Part shown: positions 7,859 to 16,693 of the stretch, piece after piece
Layout of the letters: each line of letters opens with the position of its first letter
Position numbering within the stretch: position 1 is the stretch's first letter
From: Elusimicrobiota bacterium
GTDB lineage: Bacteria > Elusimicrobiota > UBA8919
Assembly (NCBI GenBank): GCA_016928195.1
Contig: JAFGLF010000006.1
Span: 1 to 64,000 of the forward strand
Direction of reading: 5' to 3'
Length of the DNA stretch: 64,000 nt
Program-made: the position numbers and the translations under genes
The notes under the pieces: generated by a model
The model's input: the letters and a program-made list of their open reading frames with translations, nothing else
Databases searched by the model: none
What the model was told of the DNA's origin: nothing

Positions 7859-9822
7859 GTAAAGTTGCATGTATTGTTTTAAATTTCAATAGAAGAAAAG
7901 AGACTTTGCATTGTATGGAAAGCCTTAGGGCCGACCCTGTGCCCAAGAGCATCATAGTAGTTGATAATAATTCTTACGACCAGAAAGAACTTGGCATAGA
8001 AGTAAGTTCAATGAAAGATGTACATTTTATTCCGTTAAATAAAAACTTCGGTTTTGCTGAGGGTAACAACAGAGGAATTAAATATGCGCTGGGGTTAGAT
8101 AAAACATCCTTAATATTTATTATCAATAATGATGCGTGGATTGCGGATAATGCCCTGTCAAAAATGAATGATTTTATGAATGCAAACAGTGATGTTTCCA
8201 TTCTGGCGCCAAAAATATATTTTTCGGATCATAAGACTATATGGGCAGCAGGATGCAGGCTTAATTATTTGCGTTTGACCGGTACCAATCGGGGCAGAAG
8301 AGTAAAAGATAACGGACTCTATGATAAGACCGAAGAAGTTTCTTGTGCTTCGGGCTGTGCTATGATGATACGTCCTTCGGTGTTTGATACTGTCGGTTTT
8401 TTTGATTCGGATTTCTTCAGTTATTTTGAAGATTTTGATTTTTGCCTTCGGGCTCGGAATAAAAAAAACAAAATTGTTTATTTTCCGGAAGCACATGTAC
8501 TTCACGAAGGTTCTTTGACAGCAGGCGGCGAGTTTGATATATTCAGCTCTTTTTACCGTTATAGGAACCGTCTTATGGTTATAAAAAAACATGCTAATAT
8601 CCTTCAGATACTTTTTAATATAGGTTTTTTCCAGGTTTTAATACTTAGAGATTTTTTTTATTATATATATAGCGGAAAATTTCATGCCTATTACAGATTA
8701 TGGAAAGGATTATTTGATTTTTTCAGCGGTGGGAAAAACAATAATATTTATCCGGAAAATATATTAATCATAAAATTGTCCGCTATCGGTGATGTTTTGA
8801 TGGCAACTCCTGCAATACGGGAAATAAGACATAGATATTCTTCTGCTAAAATTTTTCATTTGATTGGTAAATGGTCTTCTGAAATAATGTCGGCTAATCC
8901 CAATGTTGATGAATTGATTGTAATAGATGAAAATATATTCTGGAAAAAGAAAATAATACCGATTATAGAACTTCTGCTGAAATTGAGAAAGAAAAAAATT
9001 GATATTGTTTTTAATATGCATTGGTCAAAATGGATAAATTTTTTTGCATTGATTATCGGCGCAAAAGACATAATAGGTTTTGACCGTGACGGTTCGGCGG
9101 GGTTTTTAACCAAAAAAATACCGTATTCCGAGGGCGAAAAAGGTCCTCATCAGATAGAGCAGTATCTTGCAATAGCGGGGAATAATGTTTCGTCGAAAAT
9201 CTCGGGTGTTAAAAAGGTGCCGGAAATATTTTTTAGGGAAGATGAGGCAAAAAATTATAATGGTAAATTTAAAGAGTTTCTTACTAAAAACAGAAAAAAT
9301 ATTATTGCTGTTGCATCAGGAGGCGGCAGTAATCCGAAAAGTAGTATGCCCATGAGACGCTGGCCGTTTTATTCGGAATTGGTAGGGAAGATAATAGAAA
9401 ACATGCCATATCATGTGGTTTTATTGGGGCAGGGAACTGATAAAGAGGTTGCAGATAAGATATTGTCGGAAAATAAAAGTGAAAGAATAACCAGTTTTGT
9501 TGACAGACTGGATCTGCATGAAAATGCGTATCTTCTGCAGAATTCTTTATTATTGGTATGTAATGATTCAGCTTTGATGCATATTGCTTCTGCTGTAGGC
9601 ACAAAGTGTCTTTCGATTTTCGGGCCGACTGCCCCCTATGATAAAGCTCCTATGAATAAAGAACATGTTTATATGTATTCTGAGGTTGCCTGCAGTCCAT
9701 GTTATAAGTTCGGTTCATTCCCGGAGTGTAACCGGCAGCAGGTATGTTTTAAATCAATAAAACCTAATGAGGTTTTTAAAATTCTGCAAAAAATGGTGTC
9801 TGGTTCCGGTATACATAAATGA
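7855..9822 (+). CDS. Fused glycosyltransferase: family 2 domain plus family 9 (heptosyltransferase) domain
   Basis: A 655-residue fusion of two separate glycosyltransferase types. Residues about 1-280 are a GT2 domain: VACIVLNFNRR, VVDNNSYD, IINNDAW and YFEDFDFCLRAR are its nucleotide-binding and catalytic motifs. From about residue 300, ENILIIKLSAIGDVLMATPA starts a GT9 (ADP-heptose:LPS heptosyltransferase) domain, completed by VASGGGSNPKSSMP, NDSALMHIASAVGT and IFGPT. Normally these are separate genes. The frame is continuous with no internal stop. The fusion suggests two successive sugar additions by one polypeptide. It overlaps both neighbours by 4 bp, so it belongs to a tightly coupled operon. 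Confidence 0.9.
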   Translation: MSKVACIVLNFNRRKETLHCMESLRADPVPKSIIVVDNNSYDQKELGIEVSSMKDVHFIPLNKNFGFAEGNNRGIKYALGLDKTSLIFIINNDAWIADNALSKMNDFMNANSDVSILAPKIYFSDHKTIWAAGCRLNYLRLTGTNRGRRVKDNGLYDKTEEVSCASGCAMMIRPSVFDTVGFFDSDFFSYFEDFDFCLRARNKKNKIVYFPEAHVLHEGSLTAGGEFDIFSSFYRYRNRLMVIKKHANILQILFNIGFFQVLILRDFFYYIYSGKFHAYYRLWKGLFDFFSGGKNNNIYPENILIIKLSAIGDVLMATPAIREIRHRYSSAKIFHLIGKWSSEIMSANPNVDELIVIDENIFWKKKIIPIIELLLKLRKKKIDIVFNMHWSKWINFFALIIGAKDIIGFDRDGSAGFLTKKIPYSEGEKGPHQIEQYLAIAGNNVSSKISGVKKVPEIFFREDEAKNYNGKFKEFLTKNRKNIIAVASGGGSNPKSSMPMRRWPFYSELVGKIIENMPYHVVLLGQGTDKEVADKILSENKSERITSFVDRLDLHENAYLLQNSLLLVCNDSALMHIASAVGTKCLSIFGPTAPYDKAPMNKEHVYMYSEVACSPCYKFGSFPECNRQQVCFKSIKPNEVFKILQKMVSGSGIHK

Positions 9823-11816
9823 AGAAAAGAGTTATATATATATTATTTTTCATATATCTGATAGGGCTTGGGATAGCAACATATATATTTAACAAGCCGT
9901 TTGTAACAAACTCGCCTGTTCAGTCAATAGAGCAGTTTTTTACCACTACTTTCTTTGAAATAATAATATTCTGCTGGATATCAATATTGGCTTGTATGTT
10001 AGGTAACTGGATTTGTTTCAAGGCAAAATGTGAATTTGATTCAAACTTGGAAGAATTCATATTTTCTATAGGTATAGGATTAGGAAGTATAGCATATTTG
10101 ATTTTTATGCTTTCGGCATTAAAATTATTATACATTTCGGTTGGGTATACTTTTTTGTTGATACTGACAATTTTTATGTTCCGTCACGGCAGGCGGTTTT
10201 TAACCAGAATAAATTGGAATATAAATTTAAATTTAAAAACTGTTGAAATTATACTAATACTTATTATAGCACAGCATATTTTGGCAAATTTCACTACTGC
10301 ATTGTCTTTACCTGTAAGTGCCTGTGATGATCTGTCTTATCATCTTGCGGTTCCTAAAATATATGTTCAGAATCATGGTTTTAAATATATCCCGTATATA
10401 ATTCATTCCAACTGGCCGTTTCTTATGGAAATGCTGTATACATTAGGATTCATGCTGACAGGGGACGCGGTAGTCCCGCAGTTGTTTCATTTTCTAACCA
10501 GTGTTCTTACATTGTTTACTATTTATTTATTCGGGAGGAAATATTTTTCTGCACGGGTGGGCCTATTGGCATCGGCTCTTTTCTATACAGCTTTTGTAGT
10601 ACGAAAAAATGCCGGTATTGCATATATTGATATAGGTTTAGCATTTTTTGAACTGCTGGCTATTTATGCTTTTGTAAACTGGTTCTATTCGGAACAGAAA
10701 AAGTGGTTTGTACTTTCGGCTGTAGGATGCGGTATGTCTTTGGCAACCAAACTTACAGGTGTTTTTCCGTTACTAATACTGTCAGCCGGGATAGTTTATA
10801 AAGTTCTTGTAGTTAACAGAAATTCTTTACCCCCACACCAATGGTTAGTTTATTGGTGTGGGGGATTTTTAAAGGTAGTAAGACCTCTAATAATGTTTTG
10901 TGCTATAAGCATTACCATTGTTTCACCCTGGTTTTTAAAAAGTTATATACATACGGGTAATCCTGTCTGGCCATTTGCATATAAAATTTTCGGCGGAGCA
11001 AATTGGTCCGTCGAATATGATAAGCGGTTCGCTGTTGCTGTAAGGTCGCATGGAGCAAATAGAAGAGGCATTGTCAATTATTTTCTTTTACCTGTTAATT
11101 TTATCAGGTATAGCGATGATTTCGGATATAAACCGCAGCATTTTTTTACACCGTTTTTTGTATATTTGATACTTTTTATGGTGTTTATCAGAAAAAATCC
11201 ACAGCTGATAAAATACCTGTTGGTTTATTCATTTATTTATTCTATTCTGTTTTTCCGAATAGGACAGGAGACAAGATTTTTACTGCCTGTACTTCCGGTT
11301 CTGAGTTTAATTCTGGCTTTTTGGGTTGAACAGTTTTATATTCATAAAAAATACATATTCAGGATATGTGCTTTTTTTATAATTATTCCGCTGGTTTACA
11401 GATTCCCTTTAACAAGCCATTCTCACTATAAACGGCTGCCTATGGTACTGGGTATGGAAACAAGAGAGGAATATCTGCAGAGGTCATTAGCGGTATACCC
11501 CGTATTTTCATGGATGAACCGGAATCTGGGTAGTGATAGCAGAATATTGATAATAGGAGATATCAGATGTTTTTATTCTGATTTGCCCTATGTATGGAGT
11601 TGTCCTGTCAGTCAGGCATATATAGATTATGATTTATGCCGTTCAGTAGACGATTTTAAAAAAAGATTAAAAGAACTGAATATAACGCATGCTGCGGTGT
11701 TCCCCTATAAGGATTTACCATGGCCTATACATGTAAAGAAATTAAAGGATTCCCTTCTTAAAGAATCCCGTTTGATATATGAAAATGGAAATATGAAGGT
11801 ATACAGTTTAAATTAG
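9819..11816 (+). CDS. Polytopic membrane glycosyltransferase (GT39/GT83 ArnT-like)
   Basis: A 665-residue protein with about a dozen transmembrane helices followed by a soluble C-terminal part. ACDDLSYHLAVPKIYV, in the first periplasmic loop, has the acidic pair typical of GT-C enzymes that use polyprenyl-phosphate sugars, and ETRFLLPVLPVLSLI is a conserved late helix motif. Such enzymes decorate lipids or glycans on the periplasmic side. The coding sequence carries an in-frame palindrome at 10830-10864, encoding about 13 residues (PPHQWLVYW region) that do not look native to a hydrophobic helix boundary. Confidence 0.82.
   Translation: MKKRVIYILFFIYLIGLGIATYIFNKPFVTNSPVQSIEQFFTTTFFEIIIFCWISILACMLGNWICFKAKCEFDSNLEEFIFSIGIGLGSIAYLIFMLSALKLLYISVGYTFLLILTIFMFRHGRRFLTRINWNINLNLKTVEIILILIIAQHILANFTTALSLPVSACDDLSYHLAVPKIYVQNHGFKYIPYIIHSNWPFLMEMLYTLGFMLTGDAVVPQLFHFLTSVLTLFTIYLFGRKYFSARVGLLASALFYTAFVVRKNAGIAYIDIGLAFFELLAIYAFVNWFYSEQKKWFVLSAVGCGMSLATKLTGVFPLLILSAGIVYKVLVVNRNSLPPHQWLVYWCGGFLKVVRPLIMFCAISITIVSPWFLKSYIHTGNPVWPFAYKIFGGANWSVEYDKRFAVAVRSHGANRRGIVNYFLLPVNFIRYSDDFGYKPQHFFTPFFVYLILFMVFIRKNPQLIKYLLVYSFIYSILFFRIGQETRFLLPVLPVLSLILAFWVEQFYIHKKYIFRICAFFIIIPLVYRFPLTSHSHYKRLPMVLGMETREEYLQRSLAVYPVFSWMNRNLGSDSRILIIGDIRCFYSDLPYVWSCPVSQAYIDYDLCRSVDDFKKRLKELNITHAAVFPYKDLPWPIHVKKLKDSLLKESRLIYENGNMKVYSLN
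10830..10864. repeat. 13-bp-stem palindrome (CCCCCACACCAAT family), copy 1, inside a gene
   Basis: CCCCCACACCAAT at 10830-10842 and its exact complement ATTGGTGTGGGGG at 10852-10864 enclose a 9-nt loop. It lies in frame inside the membrane glycosyltransferase gene. Two other copies with the same stem and loop length lie at 37886-37920 (inside pgk) and 39880-39914 (intergenic). Confidence 0.92.
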
Positions 11817-11826
11817 GAGGGACGGG

Positions 11827-12552
11827 GTGAAATCACTCGTAATAATTCCGACGTACAACGAAAAGGGAAATATAGAAAAGATTATAGGCCGGGTTTCTGA
11901 GTTAGGATTTTATATTCTGGTTATTGATGATAATTCACCTGACGGTACTGGAAAAATATTAGATAGGTTACAAATGACAAATGACTCGCCTCGCTCAAGC
12001 GAGAGCGGAGCGGGCAAATTACAGATCATACATCGTGAAGCAAAATTGGGACTCGGGACCGCATATATTCAGGGATTTAAATGGGCTTTGGAAAGGGATT
12101 TTGACTGTATTTTCACGATGGATGCTGATTTTTCGCATAGTCCCGAATGTTTGCCGGAATTCCTGAAAAAGCTTACGGATTTTGATTTAATAGTCGGCTC
12201 CCGGTACGTTCCTGGCGGTGGTGTGAGAAATTGGCCTATTCGCAGAAAGATAATTTCCCGCTGCGGCAATATGTATGCCAAGACTATATTACGGTTTCAT
12301 GTCAATGACTGTACAGCAGGATTTATGGGTTTCCGCCGTAAGGTTCTTGAGAAGATAGATTTGGACGGCATAAAGTCGGAGGGTTATGGATTTTTAATAG
12401 AAATGAAATACAGAACCTATAAACTTGGGTATAAAATTTTTGAATATCCCATAATTTTTACTAATAGAACTCTTGGAAAATCGAAAATCTCGAAAAATAT
12501 TATATGGGAAGCGATTTTCCTTGTATGGAAATTGAAGTTAAGAATTAAATGA
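11827..12552 (+). CDS. Dolichol-phosphate-mannose synthase-like GT2
   Basis: A 241-residue GT2 of the DPM1/polyprenol-phosphate hexosyltransferase type. SLVIIPTYNEKGNIEKII, VIDDNSPDGTGKI and FTMDADFSHSPE hold the nucleotide and metal-binding aspartates; LIVGSRYVPGGGVRNWP and TAGFMGFRR are family signatures. It would charge polyprenyl phosphate with a sugar for the two GT-C enzymes encoded on either side. The start is GTG 11827, supported by GGAGGGACGGG directly upstream. An in-frame palindromic insertion around residues 54-62 interrupts the usual loop before the LGLGTAY motif. It overlaps the next gene by 4 bp. Confidence 0.9.
   Translation: MKSLVIIPTYNEKGNIEKIIGRVSELGFYILVIDDNSPDGTGKILDRLQMTNDSPRSSESGAGKLQIIHREAKLGLGTAYIQGFKWALERDFDCIFTMDADFSHSPECLPEFLKKLTDFDLIVGSRYVPGGGVRNWPIRRKIISRCGNMYAKTILRFHVNDCTAGFMGFRRKVLEKIDLDGIKSEGYGFLIEMKYRTYKLGYKIFEYPIIFTNRTLGKSKISKNIIWEAIFLVWKLKLRIK
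11984..12015. repeat. In-frame palindromic insertion in the GT2 gene
   Basis: The core CTCGCT-CA-AGCGAG (11990-12003) is flanked by further CGCC / GGAGCGGG complementarity. It encodes a serine-rich stretch (NDSPRSSESGAG) that is absent from typical DPM1-like proteins, which run directly from the nucleotide-binding loop to the IHR...LGLGTAY region. Confidence 0.7.
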
Positions 12553-13982
12553 AAAAAAACCTGTTAATCATAATCTTCTCAATATTTGTTTTCAGTATTG
12601 TTTTTCACATTAAAGGTATTACAAGCCCGTTGCTTGATTTTCAGTCGTGGAGGCAGACCCAGACAGCAATGGTAGCAAGAAATTATTATGAAAATGGTTT
12701 TAAATTCTTCCATCCTCAGGTTGATTGGTCCGGCAGAGAATCAAATAGGAGAGCAGGAACGGAATTCCCGGTTTTTTCTTTTCTAATTGCGTTATTATAT
12801 AAAATATTCGGTGTCCATGATATTTTAGGAAGGTTTCTCGCTGTATTTATTTCTGCATGCAGTGCTGTTTACCTGTTTCTGTTATTAAGGAAATTTTTTG
12901 AGTTCTGGTCTGCATACATTGCTTCACTAATTTTTTCTGCTATACCCATTAAAATTTATTTTACACGCACGGTCCAGCCTGAGTCACTAATGTTATTTTC
13001 GATAATTGCCGGATTTTATTATTTTATATGCTATCTTGAAAATAGTAACATAAAGATCCATATAATACTTTCCTGGATTTTTTTAGTATTAGCACCGCTT
13101 GTAAAGCTTCCATCACTTTATATTCTGTTACCTGTTGCATATCTTTCGTATCATAAATGGGACCGGAAGTTTCTGTACCGTATTGATATCTGGTGTTTTA
13201 ATGTTTTGCTAGTTCTTTGCGTGTGGATATGGTACAGATATGCTAAAAGCGGAATAGGGGTTCTTCCTTTGGAATTCAGCGGATTTTTGGCTATGCTTAA
13301 AATAATAGGCCAGCCGCATTTCTGGACACGGAATTTCCTTTCAAGGTTTCCCGAACTTACGACAACGTATGCGGGCCTTATTTTTTTTGCAGTAGGATTC
13401 TGGAATATTGTTCTGAAAAAACGCCAGATTTTTTTTGGTGTATGGTTTTTTTCAGTTGTGATATATATTATTTTTATAGGGGAGTACGGATATATTCATC
13501 AGTATACGGTATTGCATTATGCTCCGATAAATGCTGCTTTTATGGGAGCAGGCGTAGGATATTTGTGGACCAGGTTTGGAAACAGAAAAGTCAATAAAAT
13601 ACTTATTATACTTCTGGTCATGTCTATTCCTATAAACAGCATTGTAAGAATAAGGAAATGGTATAGACTTGATAATTTGTGGCTTCTAAAAGCCGGAAGG
13701 ATAGTAGCAGAACTGAGTAGCCCCAAGGATTTGTTTTTATGCAATACAAGAGGGCCCAGGGATCTTTACCATATTCACCGTAAGGGTTTTCAGACAGATA
13801 TCAGAATAGAGAGGTTAGAACGAATCAAGAATATTATTAAAAAGGATGTAAGTTTTTTTCTGACTGCAACGAATGAAAGATGGACTGATAATCAATCAGT
13901 GAGCCGGTATTTTCTGAAAAATTATCCTATAGCTTACAGGGATGAGAAATTTTTAATTTTTGATCTGAGGAAGAAAATATGA
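12549..13982 (+). CDS. Polytopic membrane glycosyltransferase (GT39/PMT-like)
   Basis: A 477-residue membrane protein with about ten hydrophobic helices. The first periplasmic loop reads SPLLDFQSWRQTQTAMVARN, characteristic of bacterial GT39/ArnT-like enzymes in which an acidic residue in this loop is the catalytic base. FTRTVQPESLMLFS is a second conserved loop. The C-terminus is a short soluble tail. The adjacent DPM1-like gene could supply its lipid-linked sugar donor. Overlaps of 4 bp at both ends place it in the operon. The acceptor is unknown. Confidence 0.85.
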   Translation: MKKNLLIIIFSIFVFSIVFHIKGITSPLLDFQSWRQTQTAMVARNYYENGFKFFHPQVDWSGRESNRRAGTEFPVFSFLIALLYKIFGVHDILGRFLAVFISACSAVYLFLLLRKFFEFWSAYIASLIFSAIPIKIYFTRTVQPESLMLFSIIAGFYYFICYLENSNIKIHIILSWIFLVLAPLVKLPSLYILLPVAYLSYHKWDRKFLYRIDIWCFNVLLVLCVWIWYRYAKSGIGVLPLEFSGFLAMLKIIGQPHFWTRNFLSRFPELTTTYAGLIFFAVGFWNIVLKKRQIFFGVWFFSVVIYIIFIGEYGYIHQYTVLHYAPINAAFMGAGVGYLWTRFGNRKVNKILIILLVMSIPINSIVRIRKWYRLDNLWLLKAGRIVAELSSPKDLFLCNTRGPRDLYHIHRKGFQTDIRIERLERIKNIIKKDVSFFLTATNERWTDNQSVSRYFLKNYPIAYRDEKFLIFDLRKKI

Positions 13983-15124
13983 AAGTAGCAATTGTTCATG
14001 ATTGGTTGACGGGCATGCGCGGCGGAGAAAAGTGTCTGGAAGTTTTTAGTGAGCTTTTCCCGAAAGCGACATTATTTACGCTTGTACATATGAAAGGTGT
14101 GATGTCTGATATTATTGAGAATATGGAAATCAGAACTTCTTTTCTGCAGAAATTTCCTAATATAGAAAAAAGATATAGACATTATCTGCCGTTTATGCCG
14201 AAAGCAATAGAGCAATTTGATTTAACCGGTTACGATTTAATATTATCGTCAAGCCATTGTGTTGCCAAGGGTATAAAAGTACCAAAAGACTCTCTTCATA
14301 TATGTTACTGCTACACGCCGATGAGATATATATGGGATATGTATGAACAGTATTTCGGCAATTCCTCTTTTCCTACTAAGATAGCGATGAAATTCCTTAG
14401 ACCATATCTCCAGAAATGGGATGTGAAAAGTTCAAAGAGTGTGAAGTACTTTATTGCAATTTCTGATAATGTAAAGGAACGGATAAAAAGACATTATAAC
14501 CGTGGTTCAATAGTAATCTATCCCCCGGTAGATACAGATTTCTATACTCCAACTACTGCCTATGGTTCGACATGCTCACCATCCCGAGCAAAGTCGAGGG
14601 ACTCCCTACTGCCTACTCCCTATTATTTGATTGTTTCTGCATTTGCGCCGTATAAAAGAGTTGATTTGGCAATAGAAACGTTTAATATTTTAGGATATCC
14701 TTTGAAAATAATAGGCCGTGGTCAAAATGAAAGGAAGCTGAAAAAAATTGCAAGAAAAAATATTGAGTTTTTGGGTTGGCGGGACAATAATGAATTAAAA
14801 AAATATTACCAAAATTGTAAAGCTTTAGTTTTTTCCGGCGAAGAAGACTTTGGAATTGTTCCTGTTGAAGCACAGTCCTGTGGTAAACCGGTGATTGCTT
14901 ATAAAAAAGGAGGGGCACTAGAGACAATAGTTGACAGAGAAACCGGTATTTTCTTTGAAAATCAGACAGTTGAGTCGCTCATTAATACTATAAAAAAATT
15001 TGAAAATATAAAATTTGCTGGAAATGTAATCAGAAATAATGCTTTGAAATTCAGCAGAAAGTCTTTTAAGGATAAGATTGCTGAATTTATTCAGTCCAAA
15101 ATAAGCGAAAAAGGTTTTAAATAA
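13979..15124 (+). CDS. Glycosyltransferase family 4 (mannosyltransferase-like)
   Basis: A 381-residue GT4. The N-terminus KVAIVHDWLTGMRGGEKCLE is characteristic of a subgroup common in O-antigen loci. The donor half contains VSAFAPYKRVDLAIETFN and FSGEEDFGIVPVEAQSCG with the E-x7-E pair. Between TDFYTP and YYLIVSAF there is an extra stretch of about 25 residues encoded by a repeat insertion (about 14555-14625). In family members these two parts lie close together, so the insertion probably forms a surface loop between the two GT-B domains. It ends the long translationally coupled run that began at 6806. Confidence 0.9.
   Translation: MKVAIVHDWLTGMRGGEKCLEVFSELFPKATLFTLVHMKGVMSDIIENMEIRTSFLQKFPNIEKRYRHYLPFMPKAIEQFDLTGYDLILSSSHCVAKGIKVPKDSLHICYCYTPMRYIWDMYEQYFGNSSFPTKIAMKFLRPYLQKWDVKSSKSVKYFIAISDNVKERIKRHYNRGSIVIYPPVDTDFYTPTTAYGSTCSPSRAKSRDSLLPTPYYLIVSAFAPYKRVDLAIETFNILGYPLKIIGRGQNERKLKKIARKNIEFLGWRDNNELKKYYQNCKALVFSGEEDFGIVPVEAQSCGKPVIAYKKGGALETIVDRETGIFFENQTVESLINTIKKFENIKFAGNVIRNNALKFSRKSFKDKIAEFIQSKISEKGFK
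14552..14622. repeat. In-frame repeat insertion in the GT4 gene
   Basis: The palindromic core at about 14567-14598 has arms TCGAC/GTCGA and GCTC/GAGC. It is flanked by ACTACTGCCTATGG on the left and CCTACTGCCTACTCCC on the right. The same CTACTGCCTA word occurs in other repeats (18243-18305, 24371). The whole piece keeps the reading frame. Confidence 0.78.
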
Positions 15125-15128
15125 AAAG

Positions 15129-15193
15129 ACCTCATCTGTGTAATCTTGTCTGTTATCTGTGTAATCAGAGATTACTGGGTTTTAGTAATCTCT
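15129..15193. repeat. CTGTGTAATC repeat with 10-bp hairpin
   Basis: Two ATCTGTGTAATC words are followed by a perfect hairpin AGAGATTACT (15167-15176) / AGTAATCTCT (15184-15193). There is no T-run on + after the stem, but an A-run follows, so it would read as terminator-like only for - strand transcription. Confidence 0.65.
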
Positions 15194-15202
15194 AAAAAGA
15201 TA

Positions 15203-15231
15203 TTGACGAAAATCCGAAAAACTGATATAAT
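15203..15231 (+). promoter_or_regulatory. Sigma-70-type promoter for the sugar transferase gene
   Basis: TTGACG (15203-15208) and TATAAT (15226-15231) are separated by exactly 17 bp. The start codon at 15241 lies only 10 bp after the -10 box, so transcription from here would give a leader of a few bases at most. No ribosome binding site is visible. Confidence 0.75.
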
Positions 15232-15240
15232 AACAAAATT

Positions 15241-16608
15241 ATGAGATCAAAAATCAGAAGAATTATTTTTCCGATAGTGCTTTTCTTGGCAGATATATTT
15301 GCTGTTTATTTTTCTTTTATTTTTGCATATTGGTTAAGGTTTTATTCCAACTGGGTCCCTGTTGCACGCGGTATCCCTCCGTTTGAACTGTACCATACCG
15401 CAATAATAGTTGTAATATTCTTATGGGAGATAATTTTTATTTATTCTGGATTTTACAGTGAGAGAAAAATAGATGTGATTAATGAGTATCTTAGAATTCT
15501 GAAGGGTGTATTCATAGGCACCGTAATAATTGCAGCTATTACGTTTTTATACCGCGAATTTACCTTTTCGCGGTTAATGCTTGCAATAGCTTTTGCTATC
15601 AGCACAATTATAATTTTTGTTTTTCATGAAATAATAAGAATAATGGACATTTACTTAGGGAATCTTTTATTGGGGACGCATAAGATTCTTGTTCTTGGAA
15701 GCGGAAGAGTTGCAGAAGATATCCAGAAAATATTGAAAAAGAAAAGGAATTTCGAAGTCCATCATTCGCACTTTAGTGATTTGGAACATCTTAGAAATTT
15801 TATAAATGCCTATGCTATTAACGAGGTCATATTTTCAAAAAGTCAGACAGCCCATAAGGAGATTATTAAGGTCGCGAATATATGTGAGGATTTTGGTATT
15901 GATTTTAGATTTGTACCTGACATTTTAGAATTGAGCCGGGGTGAGATAGTAATTGATGAGTTCCTTGGGATTCCGGTTTTCCGGCTAAAAGCAACATCGC
16001 TATATGGTTGGAGTTTTTTTGCAAAAAGGCTCTTGGATATATCGTTTTCATTATTTGTACTCATGTTTACCATAGTTCCGCTTTTAATTATAGCACTGAT
16101 AATAAAACTTGAAGATGGTGGACCGGTTTTCTACGAACATAAAAGGAAAGGATACAGAGGGGGGGATTTTAATTTCCTTAAGTTCAGGACAATGGTTGTC
16201 AATGCAGACCAGATTTTAGATGAGATAAAACATCTTTCAGAGAGATCCGGTCCTGTATTTAAAATGAAAAATGACCCGCGTATAACGAAGATTGGAAAGT
16301 TTTTAAGGAAATTTTCCCTTGATGAAATGCCGCAGTTTATAAATGTTCTAAAAGGTGATATGTCCATAGTCGGTCCGCGCCCGCAGGTTTTGTGGGAAGC
16401 TGCCCATTACGATGAGTTTGCAAAACGGCGCTTGAAAGTACTTCCTGGTATTACAGGTCTCTGGCAGGTTCGCGGAAGAAGCGATCTTTCTTATGAAGAG
16501 ATGATCAGCCTGGATATTTATTATCTTGAAAACTGGTCGGTAGCATTGGATATAAGAATAATTTTAAGTACTGTACCTGCTATTATGTCTCAAAAAGGTG
16601 CATACTAA
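15241..16608 (+). CDS. Polyprenyl-phosphate sugar-1-phosphate transferase (exopolysaccharide initiating enzyme)
   Basis: A 455-residue protein of the WbaP/undecaprenyl-phosphate glycosyl-1-phosphate transferase type. Four N-terminal hydrophobic segments (residues about 8-130) precede a CoA-binding-like Rossmann domain (ILVLGSGRVAEDI near 155) and a final catalytic bacterial sugar transferase domain. The catalytic part begins at KRLLDISFSLFVL (near 262) and shows EDGGPVFYEHKRKGYRGG, LKFRTM, RKFSLDEMPQFINVLKGDMSIVGPRP and LPGITGLWQV. It would start glycan assembly by placing the first sugar phosphate on undecaprenyl phosphate. Its own strong promoter lies just upstream. Confidence 0.93.
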   Translation: MRSKIRRIIFPIVLFLADIFAVYFSFIFAYWLRFYSNWVPVARGIPPFELYHTAIIVVIFLWEIIFIYSGFYSERKIDVINEYLRILKGVFIGTVIIAAITFLYREFTFSRLMLAIAFAISTIIIFVFHEIIRIMDIYLGNLLLGTHKILVLGSGRVAEDIQKILKKKRNFEVHHSHFSDLEHLRNFINAYAINEVIFSKSQTAHKEIIKVANICEDFGIDFRFVPDILELSRGEIVIDEFLGIPVFRLKATSLYGWSFFAKRLLDISFSLFVLMFTIVPLLIIALIIKLEDGGPVFYEHKRKGYRGGDFNFLKFRTMVVNADQILDEIKHLSERSGPVFKMKNDPRITKIGKFLRKFSLDEMPQFINVLKGDMSIVGPRPQVLWEAAHYDEFAKRRLKVLPGITGLWQVRGRSDLSYEEMISLDIYYLENWSVALDIRIILSTVPAIMSQKGAY

Positions 16609-16693
16609 GAAAGTCAAGTTTAGAATTAAAAGTTTAAAGTTAAAAATTTTTACTAATAAATTTAAAATAAAAAATCATTATTGGAGGGGCGGG

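Noticed and set aside
16598..16693. Extended N-terminus of the nucleotidyltransferase
   Set aside because: It overlaps the previous gene and encodes a lysine-rich leader without similarity, whereas GTG 16694 has a strong ribosome binding site and starts at the conserved nucleotide-binding strand.
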